Shown piece by piece: positions 25,166 through 33,650 of a stretch of DNA of 64,000 nucleotides. The stretch is from VRUE01 sp963780815 (GTDB taxonomy: Bacteria > Actinomycetota > Thermoleophilia > Solirubrobacterales > 70-9): the NCBI GenBank assembly GCA_963780815.1, contig CAWADG010000007.1, positions 55,881-119,880 of the forward strand. Direction: 5' to 3'. Position 1 is the first letter of the stretch. Every line of letters begins with the position of its first letter. Both the position numbers and the translations under genes were made by a program. The notes beneath the pieces were generated by a model that was not told where the DNA came from, did not search any database, and worked only from the letters and a program-made list of their open reading frames with translations.

Positions 25166-25525
25166 CTATGCGGCCGCACCCTCCCGGGCGAGCTCCACAA
25201 ATCGGCGGAACGCATCGCGGTCGTTGACCGCGATGTCGGCGAGCATCTTGCGGTTGACCTCGACCCCTGCATTGTCGAGGCCATGGATCAGTTCTGAGTA
25301 GCTCATGCCCTCGAGCCGCGCGGCGGCGTTGATCCGGGTGATCCAGAGGCGCCGGAACTCGCGCTTGCGGTTGCGGCGGTCGCGGTAGGCGTACATCCCG
25401 GACCGCTGCACCTGCTCTTTCGCGAACCGGTAGGAGGAATGCTTGCGGCCGTAATAGCCCTTCGCTTCCTTGAGGACCTTGCGCCGCTTCTTGCGGGCGT
25501 GGACAGACCGCTTGACCCGGCTCAC
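25166..25525 (-). CDS. rplT: Ribosomal protein L20
   Basis: 119 residues from GTG at 25525, whose first bases overlap the rpmI stop (GTGA). Binds 23S rRNA early in 50S assembly. Family features are VKRSVHARKKRRKVLKEAKG, YYGRKHSSYRFAKEQV, RLWITRINAAARLEGMSYS and ADIAVNDRDAFRRFVELA. L20 is a known translational repressor of rpmI-rplT in other bacteria; no leader structure for that is obvious here. Confidence 0.97.
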   Translation of the reverse strand: MSRVKRSVHARKKRRKVLKEAKGYYGRKHSSYRFAKEQVQRSGMYAYRDRRNRKREFRRLWITRINAAARLEGMSYSELIHGLDNAGVEVNRKMLADIAVNDRDAFRRFVELAREGAAA

Positions 25526-25722
25526 TTTCCGCCTCCAAGCAGGGTCCTGATGCGCTTCTGATCGGACCGGGCGATCTCGACCGGGCGCCGCATCTGCCGC
25601 TTTCGCTTCGGCGACTTTTTCTCGAGAATGTGGCTCGAGTACGCGCGCCGGCCCCGGAGCTTGCCCTTGGCGGTCTTGCGGAAGCGCTTCTTGGCGCCGG
25701 AATGGGTCTTCATCTTCGGCAT
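25522..25722 (-). CDS. rpmI: Ribosomal protein L35
   Basis: 66 residues from ATG (MPKMKTHSGAKKRFRKTAKG), ending RIRTLLGGGK. Very basic, full family length. Coupled to rplT by a four-base overlap. Unusually it is separated from infC by a whole inverted gene (wecB) and a REP-like repeat. Confidence 0.97.
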   Translation of the reverse strand: MPKMKTHSGAKKRFRKTAKGKLRGRRAYSSHILEKKSPKRKRQMRRPVEIARSDQKRIRTLLGGGK

Positions 25723-25780
25723 CGGGACGCGTATTGAAGCAGACCGGACGCCGGACGCCGCCGGTACGCTGCCGCCCAAT

Positions 25781-25839
25781 GAGCGCGGAGCGAGCAAGCG
25801 TCGCAGTCTGGGGCTTCGCGCAGCGAGCGAAGCGCGAGG
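25781..25839. repeat. 59-bp REP-like repeat, copy B
   Basis: Reverse-complement copy of 15513-15571 with three mismatches in 59. It lies between the divergent starts of rpmI and wecB, ending eight bases before the wecB ATG, so it forms the wecB leader. Confidence 0.75.
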
Positions 25840-25846
25840 CGTTGTA

Positions 25847-26917
25847 ATGCGATTCGTCTACGTCGTCGGCACCCGCCCGAACTTCGTCAAGACGGCGCCG
25901 GTGATCGCCGCCCTGCGCGCCCGCGACCCCGAGGGGCGCCACGCGATCGTCCACACCGGCCAGCACTACGACCGGTTGATGTCGGAGGTGTTCCTCGAGG
26001 AGCTCGGGGTCCCCGAGCCCGATCACATGCTCGGGGTCGGCTCAGGAAGCCACGCGCGCCAGACGGCGCTGGTGATGGAACGGCTAGAGCCGGTCCTGCT
26101 CGAGGAGAGGCCGGACCTGGTATTCGTCCCCGGCGACGTCAACTCGACCCTGGCGGCGGCGCTTACCGCGGCCAAGACGCTGTTCCCGGTCGCCCACATC
26201 GAGTCGGGCCTGCGCAGCTTCGACCGGACGATGCCGGAGGAGGTGAACCGGATCGTCGCCGACGTCCTCTCCCAGCACCTCTTCCTCCATAGCGACGAGG
26301 CGGTCGAGAACCTGCGCGCGGAGGGGATTCCCGATGAGCTGATGCACTTCGTCGGCAACACCATGATCGACACCCTCGCCGCGCTCGAAGAACGGTTCCG
26401 CGCCGCCGATGCCGCCGCCGGGCTCGGGGTCGAGCCGGGCTCCTACCTGCTCGTCACGCTCCACCGCCCCGCCCTCGTCGACGGCCCGCTCCTGGCTGAG
26501 ACGATCGACCGGCTGGCGGCGGTCGCCGCCGAGATGCCGGTCGTCTTCCCGGTCCACCCGCGGACCCGGAAGATGCTCGCCGGGGCGGAGGCCGGACAGC
26601 CGGGGCTGCACCTGATCGAGCCGCTCGGCTACATCGAGTTCCTCTCGCTCCTCGCCGACGCCGGCGCCGTCCTCACCGACTCGGGTGGGATCCAGGAGGA
26701 GACGACCTACCTCGGCGTCCCCTGCTTCACCCTGCGCGACAACACCGAGCGCCCGGTCACGATCCGCGCCGGCACCAACACCCTGCTCGGGCTCGACCCG
26801 GCGGCGATCGCCGGGATCCCGGCGGCGCTCGCGGGCCGGGCGGCGGAGCGCCCCGATCCTCCCCCGCTCTGGGACGGCCACGCCGCCGAGCGGATCGCGG
26901 ACGTCATCCTGGACTGA
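25847..26917 (+). CDS. wecB: UDP-N-acetylglucosamine 2-epimerase (non-hydrolysing)
   Basis: 356 residues from ATG at 25847 (MRFVYVVGTRPNFVKTAPVI). Interconverts UDP-GlcNAc and UDP-ManNAc for surface polysaccharides. GT-B fold signatures are HTGQHYDRLMSEVFL, FVPGDVNSTLAAALTA, HIESGLRSFDRTMPEEVNR, the switch VFPVHPRTRK and LTDSGGIQEETTYLGVPC. Family length is about 360-380. It is inverted within the infC-rpmI-rplT cluster, ending 3 bases from the infC stop. No polysaccharide genes adjoin it. Confidence 0.93.
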   Translation: MRFVYVVGTRPNFVKTAPVIAALRARDPEGRHAIVHTGQHYDRLMSEVFLEELGVPEPDHMLGVGSGSHARQTALVMERLEPVLLEERPDLVFVPGDVNSTLAAALTAAKTLFPVAHIESGLRSFDRTMPEEVNRIVADVLSQHLFLHSDEAVENLRAEGIPDELMHFVGNTMIDTLAALEERFRAADAAAGLGVEPGSYLLVTLHRPALVDGPLLAETIDRLAAVAAEMPVVFPVHPRTRKMLAGAEAGQPGLHLIEPLGYIEFLSLLADAGAVLTDSGGIQEETTYLGVPCFTLRDNTERPVTIRAGTNTLLGLDPAAIAGIPAALAGRAAERPDPPPLWDGHAAERIADVILD

Positions 26918-26920
26918 GGC

Positions 26921-27544
26921 TCAGGCCTGGGCGGCGTCTCCGCCGGCGGCGGCATCGGTCTCGGCGGCAGCTTCGGCCGCCTCTTTGGCCTTGGTCGCCT
27001 CTTTGCTCGGGGCCAGCATCATGCTCATGTTGCGGCCCTCCTGGAGCGGCTCGGACTCGATCACGGCGAGGCCGTCAAGATCCTCGTAGAGGCGCTGCAG
27101 CAGCGCCCGCCCGCGCTCGGGGTGGGCCTGCTCGCGGCCGCGGAACATGATCGTGATCTTGACCTTGTTGTGCTGGCGCAGGAAGCGCTCGACGTGGCCC
27201 TTCTTGGTCTCGTAGTCGTGGTCGGCGATCTTCGGGCGGAGCTTGATCTCGCGGACGTTGACCTGCTGCTGGTGCTTGCGGGCGGCCTTCTGCTTCTGCT
27301 CCTGCTCGTACTTGTACTTCGAGTAGTCGAGGAGGCGGGTGACCGGCGGTTTCGAGTTCGGCGCCACCTCGACCAGGTCGAGGTCCGCATCCTGGGCCTG
27401 TTTCAGGGCGTCCGGCGTCTCGACGATCCCGAGCTGCTCCCCGTCGGCGCCGATCAGGCGCACTTTCGGGACCCGGATCCGGTCGTTGATCCGCGTGGTG
27501 TCGCGCTCAGGGGGGCGCCGATCGAACCTACGAGGGACCGGCAC
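26921..27544 (-). CDS. infC: Translation initiation factor IF-3
   Basis: 207 residues if GTG at 27544 is used. The conserved body starts at about residue 18 (RINDRIRVPKVRLIGADGEQ), and infC often uses a rare ATT/ATC start, so the real start may be different; no strong Shine-Dalgarno is seen at the GTG. N-domain, helical linker (KYKYEQEQKQKAARKHQQQ) and C-domain (LRPKIADHDYETKKGHVERF) are complete. An Ala/Glu-rich 30-residue tail is extra. Downstream of thrS, upstream of wecB. Confidence 0.95.
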   Translation of the reverse strand: MPVPRRFDRRPPERDTTRINDRIRVPKVRLIGADGEQLGIVETPDALKQAQDADLDLVEVAPNSKPPVTRLLDYSKYKYEQEQKQKAARKHQQQVNVREIKLRPKIADHDYETKKGHVERFLRQHNKVKITIMFRGREQAHPERGRALLQRLYEDLDGLAVIESEPLQEGRNMSMMLAPSKEATKAKEAAEAAAETDAAAGGDAAQA

Positions 27545-27686
27545 TAGGGAAAGAGGTGGATCTTCAAGAGGACGAGGTAGTCGGACGGGCCCACGGGACG
27601 CTCAACGGCGCGGAATCTTGTTCGGCGTGGCGTCAATCAAGTGCTGGCCAGTATAGAGGCAGGGCGCCGCAGCGGCGAAAACCCGT

Positions 27687-29621
27687 TCATCGCGCGTTGT
27701 CGGCGGCGATCCGGGCGGCGAACTCGGAGACCGGCATCGCCCCGAGCTCGCCCTCCTCGTGGGAGCGGACCGCGACGGCGCCCGCCTCCTGCTCGCGGTC
27801 GCCGACGACCAGCATGTAGGGGTAGCGGCCGAGCTCGGCGTCGCGGATCTTCTTGCCGACCGACTCCGATCGCTCGTCGACGGCGATCCTGACGCCCGCG
27901 TCGCGGAGCTCGGCGGCGACCTGCGACGCGTACTCGGAATGGCGGTCGGCGACCGGCAGGACCGCGGCCTGGACCGGCGCCAGCCAGACCGGGAAGCGGC
28001 CGGCGTGGTGCTCGATCAGGATCCCGGCGAAGCGCTCCATCGATCCGAGCAGGGCGCGGTGGATCATCACCGGGCGCCGCTGCTCGTCCTCGGCGTCGGT
28101 GTAGGTGAGGTCGAAGCGCTCGGGCATGAAGAAATCGACCTGGCAGGTCCCGCACTGCCAGGAGCGGCCGAGCGCGTCGGTGACGTGGAAGTCGATCTTC
28201 GGGCCGTAGAAGGCACCGTCGCCGGGGTTGAGCTGGAACTCACGGCCCTGCGCCTCGAGCGCCCCCCGCAGCGCCGCCTCCGCCTGCTCCCACTGCTCGG
28301 CGGTCCCGATCGACTTCTCGGGCCGGGTCGAGAGCTCGACGCGGACGTCGTCGAAGCCGAAGCGCTCGTAGAGCTCGTCGATCGCTGCGCAGACCTCCCC
28401 CACCTCGTCGACGATCTGCTCGGGCGTGCAGTAGATGTGGGCGTCGTCCTGGGTGAAGGCGCGGACCCGCAGCAGCCCGTGGAGGACCCCCTCGCGCTCG
28501 GCCCGCGAGACCTGGCCGAACTCGGCGAGGCGCAGCGGCAGCTCGCGGTAGGAGTGGCGCTCGGAGCCGAAGACCAGGCACGCCCCCGGGCAGTTCATCG
28601 GCCGGATCGCGTAGTGGCGGTCACCGGACTCGGTGAAGAACATGTTCTCGCGGTAGTTGTCCCAGTGGCCCGAGCGGTGCCAGAGCTCGACGTCGAGGAC
28701 CTGCGGCGTCTTGATCTCCTCGTAGCCGCGCTTGCGCAGCTGCTTCTGGACCTCGGCCTCGGTCAGGTGCAGGAGCGTCGTCCCGTTCGGCAGCCAGAAT
28801 GGCATCCCCGGCGCCTCCTCGCGGAGCATGAAGAGGCCGAGCTGGGGGCCGAGGCGGCGATGGTCGCGGGCCTTCGCCTGCTCGATCCGCTCGAGGTGCG
28901 CCTCGAGGTCCTTGGTGCTGAAGAAGGCGGTGCCGTAGATCCGGGTCAGCATCTGGCGGCTCTCGTCCCCGCGCCAGTAGGCGCCGGCGACCGAATTCAG
29001 CTTGACCGCCTGGATCCGCCCGGTCGAGGGGCCGTGGGGGCCGCGGCAGAGGTCCTCGAACGGGCCGTTCCGATAGAGGGAGACCGTCTCGACGCCTTCG
29101 TCGGCGATCAGGTCCTCGATCAGCTCGACCTTGTAGCCCTCCTCCTGGCCGCGGAAGATCTCGATCGCCTCGGCGACCGGGACGTCGCGGCGCGAGAACT
29201 CCTCGTCGGCCTCGATGTGGGCCCGCATCGCGTCCTCGATGCTGCCGAGGTCAGCCTCGGTCACCTTGACGTCCTCGGGGAACTCGAAGTCGTAGTAGAA
29301 GCCGTCCTCGATCGCCGGGCCGATCGTGACTTTGGTCCCCGGGTAGAGCTCCTGGACCGCCTCGGCCATGACGTGGGCGGCGTCGTGGCGGATCAGCGCC
29401 AGCGCCTCGGGGTCGCGGTCGGTGAGGATTGCGATCTCGGCGCCGTCAGCGAGCGGCGCCGCCAGATCGCGCAGCTCGCCGTCGACGGTGATCGCGAGCG
29501 CCGCCTTGGCGAGGCCGGGCCCGATCGCAGCCGCGGCATCGGCGCCGGTGGCGCCGTCGGGCAGCTCGAGCGGGCTACCGTCGGGCAGCCTGACCGTGGT
29601 TTTCGTCGCCGGGGTCGCCAT
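27687..29621 (-). CDS. thrS: Threonyl-tRNA synthetase
   Basis: 644 residues from ATG at 29621; a GTG immediately before is possible. Domains: TGS (residues 5-70), editing/SAD domain with HDAAHVMAEAVQELYPGTKV and a Cys/His pair, class II core with LPNGTTLLHLTE, PMNCPGACLVFGSERHSYRE and MIHRALLGSMERFAGILIEH, and anticodon-binding domain at the C-terminus (VAAELRDAGVRIAVDERSES). Zn ligands are visible in MNCPG and the late His residues. First gene of the thrS-infC group. Confidence 0.96.
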   Translation of the reverse strand: MATPATKTTVRLPDGSPLELPDGATGADAAAAIGPGLAKAALAITVDGELRDLAAPLADGAEIAILTDRDPEALALIRHDAAHVMAEAVQELYPGTKVTIGPAIEDGFYYDFEFPEDVKVTEADLGSIEDAMRAHIEADEEFSRRDVPVAEAIEIFRGQEEGYKVELIEDLIADEGVETVSLYRNGPFEDLCRGPHGPSTGRIQAVKLNSVAGAYWRGDESRQMLTRIYGTAFFSTKDLEAHLERIEQAKARDHRRLGPQLGLFMLREEAPGMPFWLPNGTTLLHLTEAEVQKQLRKRGYEEIKTPQVLDVELWHRSGHWDNYRENMFFTESGDRHYAIRPMNCPGACLVFGSERHSYRELPLRLAEFGQVSRAEREGVLHGLLRVRAFTQDDAHIYCTPEQIVDEVGEVCAAIDELYERFGFDDVRVELSTRPEKSIGTAEQWEQAEAALRGALEAQGREFQLNPGDGAFYGPKIDFHVTDALGRSWQCGTCQVDFFMPERFDLTYTDAEDEQRRPVMIHRALLGSMERFAGILIEHHAGRFPVWLAPVQAAVLPVADRHSEYASQVAAELRDAGVRIAVDERSESVGKKIRDAELGRYPYMLVVGDREQEAGAVAVRSHEEGELGAMPVSEFAARIAADNAR

Positions 29622-29696
29622 CACAAATCTTCGCGCTCATGCTACGTGGGCGCGAACGCACTTGTTCCCGCTATCCGGGACGAACTGCGTTCGCGC

Positions 29697-31448
29697 TCAG
29701 CCCGAAGGGCCGTGGCGGGCCTGGCGGACGGCAATAAGCGGACACGGGCTGGAGCCCGAGACCGGTCCGCGCCGGGCCCAGAGCAGATAGGGGTCGGCGG
29801 TCTCGCGGAGAGTCATGGCGGGGTACGGCGGCCGCACGCTCTCGGTCGAGGTGATGACGAAGCGGACGCCATCGGGCAGCGCTCTCGGCGCCCGGTCTTC
29901 GTCGGCGATGCAGACCCTGCCGCCGCGGAGCTCCCAATCGATGTAGCGCGCGCCGTGCTGTTCGGCCAGAAGCTGGTGCGGCGCGAGTACCAGGGTCGAG
30001 TCGGCGGCGATCAGCGGCCGCAGCCCGGTCAGTGCCGATGAGTAGCTGGTCGGCCCGACCGGCGCGTTGGCGAGGGCGAGGACCGAGCAGAACCCGGCGG
30101 CGACCAGGTAGGCCCAGATGGCCAGGGTGGCCCCTCTTCCGTCATATATACGGGTAAGGGGCCACCCCCCGGCCTCGACGACGATCGCCAGCGCCACCAC
30201 GGGCGCCGCGATCTCGAGCGCCTTTGCCGAGGTGTAGGGGGTGCCTCCCACTCGCGCGGCGAGGTAGAGGAAGGCGACGGCGACGGCACCGGCGAGGATC
30301 GCGGACTCGCGACCCCGGGCCGCGCGGGCGAGGCCGATCACGAGCAGGCCCGCCCCGAAGGCCGCCCCGAGGTAATACGCGATCGCGGGCACCGCGCCGT
30401 CGCCGGCGGCGACTCGGAAGTCGCCCGAGAACCAGATGCCGAGCGCAGTCAACGGCGAGATCTGGCCGAAGAGGTTGCCGAGGCCGGGGCCGTTGGGGTC
30501 GAAGGTCTCGAAGTTGTGGAATTCGATCATCCGGCCGAGCTCGGGCAGCGTCCCGACGGCGAGAACCGCCAGGGCGAGGAGAAGCGGCCTGACCGGGAGC
30601 TCCCGTTCGAGCGCCAGCCAGGCGGCGAGGATGACCGCGAGCCAGATCAGGCCCGGAAAGCTGTAGATGTAGACGGCCCCGATCGCGATCACCGCGGCCG
30701 GGACGAAGCGCAGTTGCAGATCGCGCCAGAGCGGGTTTCGCTTCGTCTCGCGGAGGGCGAGGAGGAACGCGAGCACCCAGAGGGCCTGCATCGTCTCCTT
30801 GAACGCCCCCTGGGCGAAGTAGGAGGCGACGAGGTACGGGAGGCCGACGACCAGCGCGGCCGCGATCGCTCGCAGCGGCGGGCGATCGGGAAAGGCCGCG
30901 AGCGCGGTCAGGGGGGCGAGCACCGCGACCGCAATGGTGAGGCCGGTGAACCCGTGGACCAGGGAGACGCCGAGGCCCTTGTCGAGGGAGACGACGATCG
31001 CGTGCGGTCCCATCGGGTAGCCCTGGCGCAGCAGTTCGGAGCCATACCCGTCGGCGAGGCGGTCGGCCGCCAGAAGGTGCTGGGACATGTCGGGGTTGAG
31101 GCCGGTGCCAAGGATCCCGAAATGGCCTTCGGCGATGAAGGGGAGCGCGGTGGCCGCCAGCGCGGCGGCGGCGACGCAGGCTCCGATCCCCCTCGCCTCG
31201 GGAATGCCTTCGACCCGCCGCCAGAGGAAGGCGACCGAGCCCAGCGTGGCGAGGCCCACGAGGACGGCGCCGATCACGCCGTCGCCAGGCAGCCTCACCG
31301 TGCCCCAGCAGATCGCGGTGACGAGCGCGAGGCCGACCGCGGGCGCCAGCCAGGACCAGCGGGGCACGCCGCAGAGCCCGAGCACCGCCTGCCCGATCGC
31401 CGGCGAGGACACGCAGACGGCGACCACGGCTACGTAGGTTCCGATCAC
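29697..31448 (-). CDS. Polytopic membrane protein, GT-C-like
   Basis: 583 residues with roughly 12-13 hydrophobic helices and a soluble C-terminal region of about 120 residues. An early extracytoplasmic loop contains LNPDMSQHLLAADRLADGYG, with an acidic residue in the place where GT-C glycosyltransferases keep their catalytic Asp. Other loops are KRNPLWRDLQLRF and EFHNFETFDPNGPGL. It may transfer a lipid-linked sugar, but substrate and family are not settled. It is upstream of thrS on the same strand, separated by a 75-base gap with an inverted repeat (GCGCGAACGCA with TGCGTTCGCGC). Confidence 0.6.
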   Translation of the reverse strand: MIGTYVAVVAVCVSSPAIGQAVLGLCGVPRWSWLAPAVGLALVTAICWGTVRLPGDGVIGAVLVGLATLGSVAFLWRRVEGIPEARGIGACVAAAALAATALPFIAEGHFGILGTGLNPDMSQHLLAADRLADGYGSELLRQGYPMGPHAIVVSLDKGLGVSLVHGFTGLTIAVAVLAPLTALAAFPDRPPLRAIAAALVVGLPYLVASYFAQGAFKETMQALWVLAFLLALRETKRNPLWRDLQLRFVPAAVIAIGAVYIYSFPGLIWLAVILAAWLALERELPVRPLLLALAVLAVGTLPELGRMIEFHNFETFDPNGPGLGNLFGQISPLTALGIWFSGDFRVAAGDGAVPAIAYYLGAAFGAGLLVIGLARAARGRESAILAGAVAVAFLYLAARVGGTPYTSAKALEIAAPVVALAIVVEAGGWPLTRIYDGRGATLAIWAYLVAAGFCSVLALANAPVGPTSYSSALTGLRPLIAADSTLVLAPHQLLAEQHGARYIDWELRGGRVCIADEDRAPRALPDGVRFVITSTESVRPPYPAMTLRETADPYLLWARRGPVSGSSPCPLIAVRQARHGPSG

Positions 31449-31486
31449 AAGCGCGCGAGCTTAGACCCTGCTCTTAGACTCCGGCG

Positions 31487-31966
31487 ATGGCGTTCGTACC
31501 GCCCGCCCGGCATCTGCTTCGTGCCAAGGACCTCGCCGACGCCCGCTATTTCGAGCCGCTCGACGTCGATGACATGGCGGGGGCCGCCGGGCTCTCCCGG
31601 GCCCACTTCAGCCGCGAGTTCCGGCGCACGTTCGGCGAGCCGCCGCACTCCTACCTGCTCAGGCGCCGCCTGGAGCGGGCGGCCGACCTGCTTCGCACGA
31701 CCGATCGCTCCGTCGTCGACATCTGCTTCTCGGTCGGCCTCCAGAGCGTCGGCTCATTCACGACCACCTTCAAGCGGACCTTCGGACGGACGCCGACCGA
31801 GTACAGGGCCGCCTATCCACCGGCGTCCCTCCAGGCCCGGGTCCCGGCCTGCTTCATGCGCCTCTACGCCCCGCCCAAGACCGCACGTTTCGAGAAGACA
31901 GCGCCTGCGCCCCGACCTAGCATCGCCGGCGACCGTTCAACCGAAGCTCAGGAGGACAGAAAATGA
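31487..31966 (+). CDS. AraC-family transcriptional regulator
   Basis: 159 residues from ATG. Two helix-turn-helix motifs make up most of it: FEPLDVDDMAGAAGLSRAHF and, after LRRRLERAADLLRTTDRSVV, the second with VGLQSVGSFTTTFKRTFG and the closing GRTPTEYR. There is no effector-binding domain, only a 50-residue Pro/Arg-rich tail. Its stop overlaps the start of the VOC gene by four bases (ATGA), so it very likely regulates, and is translated with, that gene. Confidence 0.88.
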   Translation: MAFVPPARHLLRAKDLADARYFEPLDVDDMAGAAGLSRAHFSREFRRTFGEPPHSYLLRRRLERAADLLRTTDRSVVDICFSVGLQSVGSFTTTFKRTFGRTPTEYRAAYPPASLQARVPACFMRLYAPPKTARFEKTAPAPRPSIAGDRSTEAQEDRK

Positions 31967-32391
31967 TCACGATCTCCAACGCGCAGCTCTGGGTCCACGA
32001 CCAGGACGAGGCGCTCGCCTTCTACACCGAGAAGCTCGGGATGGAGGTCAGGGCCGACGTCACCCTTCCGGAGATGGGCGACTTTCGCTGGCTCACCGTC
32101 TCGCCCCCCGGGCAGGAGGACGTCACGATCGTCCTGATGGCGATCCCCGGCGCGCCGGTGATGGACGAGGAGACCCAGCAGCAGGTGAGGGACCTGATGG
32201 CGAAGGGCTTCGCCGGCACGGTGTTCCTCACCACCGAAGACTGCCAGGCCTCCTACGAGGACCTGAAGGCCCGCGGCGTCGAGTTCGTCGAAACTCCCGA
32301 AGAGCGGCCCTACGGGATCGACTCCTCGTTCCGCGACCCCTCGGGGAACAACTTCAGGCTGACGCAGGTGAAACTCCCCGCGACCGCCTGA
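31963..32391 (+). CDS. VOC-superfamily (glyoxalase/bleomycin-resistance fold) protein
   Basis: 142 residues from ATG. Two beta-alpha-beta-beta-beta modules: AQLWVHDQDEALAFYTEKLG and TEDCQASYEDLKARGVEFVE, ending YGIDSSFRDPSGNNFRLTQ. The usual metal-ligand positions are only partly filled, so it could be a metal enzyme or a binding protein. Small AraC-VOC pairs of this kind are common in actinobacteria, but the substrate is unknown. A strong hairpin terminator follows 30 bases later. Confidence 0.85.
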   Translation: MITISNAQLWVHDQDEALAFYTEKLGMEVRADVTLPEMGDFRWLTVSPPGQEDVTIVLMAIPGAPVMDEETQQQVRDLMAKGFAGTVFLTTEDCQASYEDLKARGVEFVETPEERPYGIDSSFRDPSGNNFRLTQVKLPATA

Positions 32392-32420
32392 TCCGAACCG
32401 CGAAATCCTGGATTTGAGTG

Positions 32421-32450
32421 CGCCGGGGCCTCGTCAACGGGGCCCCGGCG
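32421..32450. terminator. Bidirectional hairpin between the VOC gene and tRNA-Val
   Basis: CGCCGGGGCC and GGCCCCGGCG form a perfect 10-bp stem with a 10-base loop. It lies between two convergent transcripts (VOC on plus, tRNA-Val on minus) and can stop both. No T-tract is needed in GC-rich actinobacteria. Confidence 0.75.
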
Positions 32451-32452
32451 TA

Positions 32453-32525
32453 TGGGCACAACTGGGCTCGAACCAGTGACCTCCGCCTTGTCGAGGCGGC
32501 GCTCTCCCAACTGAGCTATGCGCCC
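32453..32525 (-). tRNA. tRNA-Val (anticodon GAC)
   Basis: 73 bases reading GGGCGCATAGCTCAGTTGGG from 32525. Acceptor stem GGGCGCA/TGTGCCC pairs with one G-T wobble; anticodon arm CCGCC-TCGACAA-GGCGG gives GAC; T arm ACTGG-TTCGAGC-CCAGT; discriminator A. CCA is not encoded. It is a complete cloverleaf, unlike the three tRNA fragments further right. Confidence 0.96.
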
Positions 32526-32771
32526 GGGGCTCTGAATCTAGCAGCGCCGCGCCGGGGCCGAAGGGCCGGGAAATCCTCGGTTTTGGTGGGGGAGAGACCC
32601 GCTTTTGGGGATGGAGGCCCCGTCTGCAATTGCCGATGCAAGGGGTGAAACTTCTCCGCGGACGGCGTGTTTCTCTAAATACAGTCGCCGACCGCGACAG
32701 AAGGTTTCAAGACTTGAGGACCGACGAGCCAGCGATTTCTTGATCAGCTTGGTGGTACGTCCTTCGGAACC

Positions 32772-32795
32772 AAAGGGCCCCTTCCGGGGCCCTTT
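32772..32795. terminator. Strong intrinsic terminator hairpin
   Basis: AAAGGGCCCC-TTCC-GGGGCCCTTT is a perfect 10-bp stem with a four-base loop, followed on the plus strand by TTTTCC and on the minus strand by TTTGG. It ends the universal stress gene on the minus strand (stop at 32809). It could also end a short plus-strand transcript from the otherwise empty 32526-32771 region. Confidence 0.75.
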
Positions 32796-32808
32796 TCCGT
32801 TCTCGAGG

Positions 32809-33612
32809 TCAGGCGTCGGGGATCAGGAGAACGGACGTCTCCGCCTGGTGCACGACGCGCTCGCTGACGCTGCCGAGCGCCTTGATCCCCGATAGGCCCC
32901 GTCTTCCGCAGACGATCAGCGAGCTCCCTCGGTCCGCCGCGGCCTCGACGATCTTCTCCGCCGGGTGGCCGCTCAGGGTCGAAAGCTCGGCTTTCCTACC
33001 GGTGGTCCGCTCGATCTCCTCGAGCTCGGCCCCGATCATCACCGGATCGGAGTCGGAGTCCTTTCCGTCGGAGACGTGGAGAACCTCCAACTCTCCGCCG
33101 TAGGTGGAGGCCAGCGCCGCCGCCGACCTCGCTGCCGCCCGAAAGCCCTCGCTGCCGTCGGCAGCGAGAAGAATGCTGTCGAGGAATCCACCCTTGGCGG
33201 GCTCACGGGCGATCAGGAGCGGGCGCTCGGTGTCGTGGACCGTCTCGCTCGCGGTGCTGCCGAGCACAAGGCCCGCAACCCTGGACTGGTTGTGGGTGCC
33301 GATCACGAGCAGGTCGTGCTTCTCGGCCTCGGCGAGCAGCACCCTCGACGCGTATTTCCCCGTGGGGGTGTCCGCAGTGACGGGGACACCTGCCTCCTCG
33401 GCGAGTCCCTTGGCCTCCTCGAGCGCCGCCTCCAGGCTCTCCTTGGTGTACTCGGGGCGGAGTTCGAAGCTCGCGTCCACGGCGACGAAACGGAGCGAGG
33501 TCTCGGGCGTTTGAAAGGCGATGCTCGCGCGCACCGCGACCGTGCTCGCCGAATTCCCTTCGACCCCGCAGAGGATGCTCCTGAAGGGCGCCGTTTTCCC
33601 GTTCTCGCTCAT
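32809..33612 (-). CDS. Tandem universal stress protein
   Basis: 267 residues from ATG, two UspA domains (about 8-140 and 150-267). Each has the beta-alpha core; the nucleotide-binding glycine signature is seen as VIGTHNQSRVAGLVLGSTAS and VCGRRGLSGIKALGSVSERV. ATP-binding type is likely. Single gene, bounded by a strong hairpin downstream. Tandem Usp proteins often respond to starvation or redox stress in actinobacteria; the specific role is not visible. Confidence 0.9.
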   Translation of the reverse strand: MSENGKTAPFRSILCGVEGNSASTVAVRASIAFQTPETSLRFVAVDASFELRPEYTKESLEAALEEAKGLAEEAGVPVTADTPTGKYASRVLLAEAEKHDLLVIGTHNQSRVAGLVLGSTASETVHDTERPLLIAREPAKGGFLDSILLAADGSEGFRAAARSAAALASTYGGELEVLHVSDGKDSDSDPVMIGAELEEIERTTGRKAELSTLSGHPAEKIVEAAADRGSSLIVCGRRGLSGIKALGSVSERVVHQAETSVLLIPDA

Positions 33613-33650
33613 GCGCCCCGGCAGCCTATCCCGTCGCTGCGGGTTCTCAA

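Noticed and set aside
29625..29696. T-box or other tRNA-sensing leader for thrS
   Set aside because: Only about 75 bases, no T-box sequence or specifier stem; the dyad looks like a REP-type hairpin or a terminator.
27759..30041. 760-codon open frame antisense to thrS
   Set aside because: Same codon-bias shadow; crosses the thrS start and the next gene.
32580..32795. 6S RNA
   Set aside because: The two ends do not pair to make the long rod with a central bubble; only the terminator hairpin is sure.
32605..32895. 96-codon frame before the universal stress gene
   Set aside because: It runs through the terminator hairpin and into the stress gene on the opposite strand, with no protein-like pattern.
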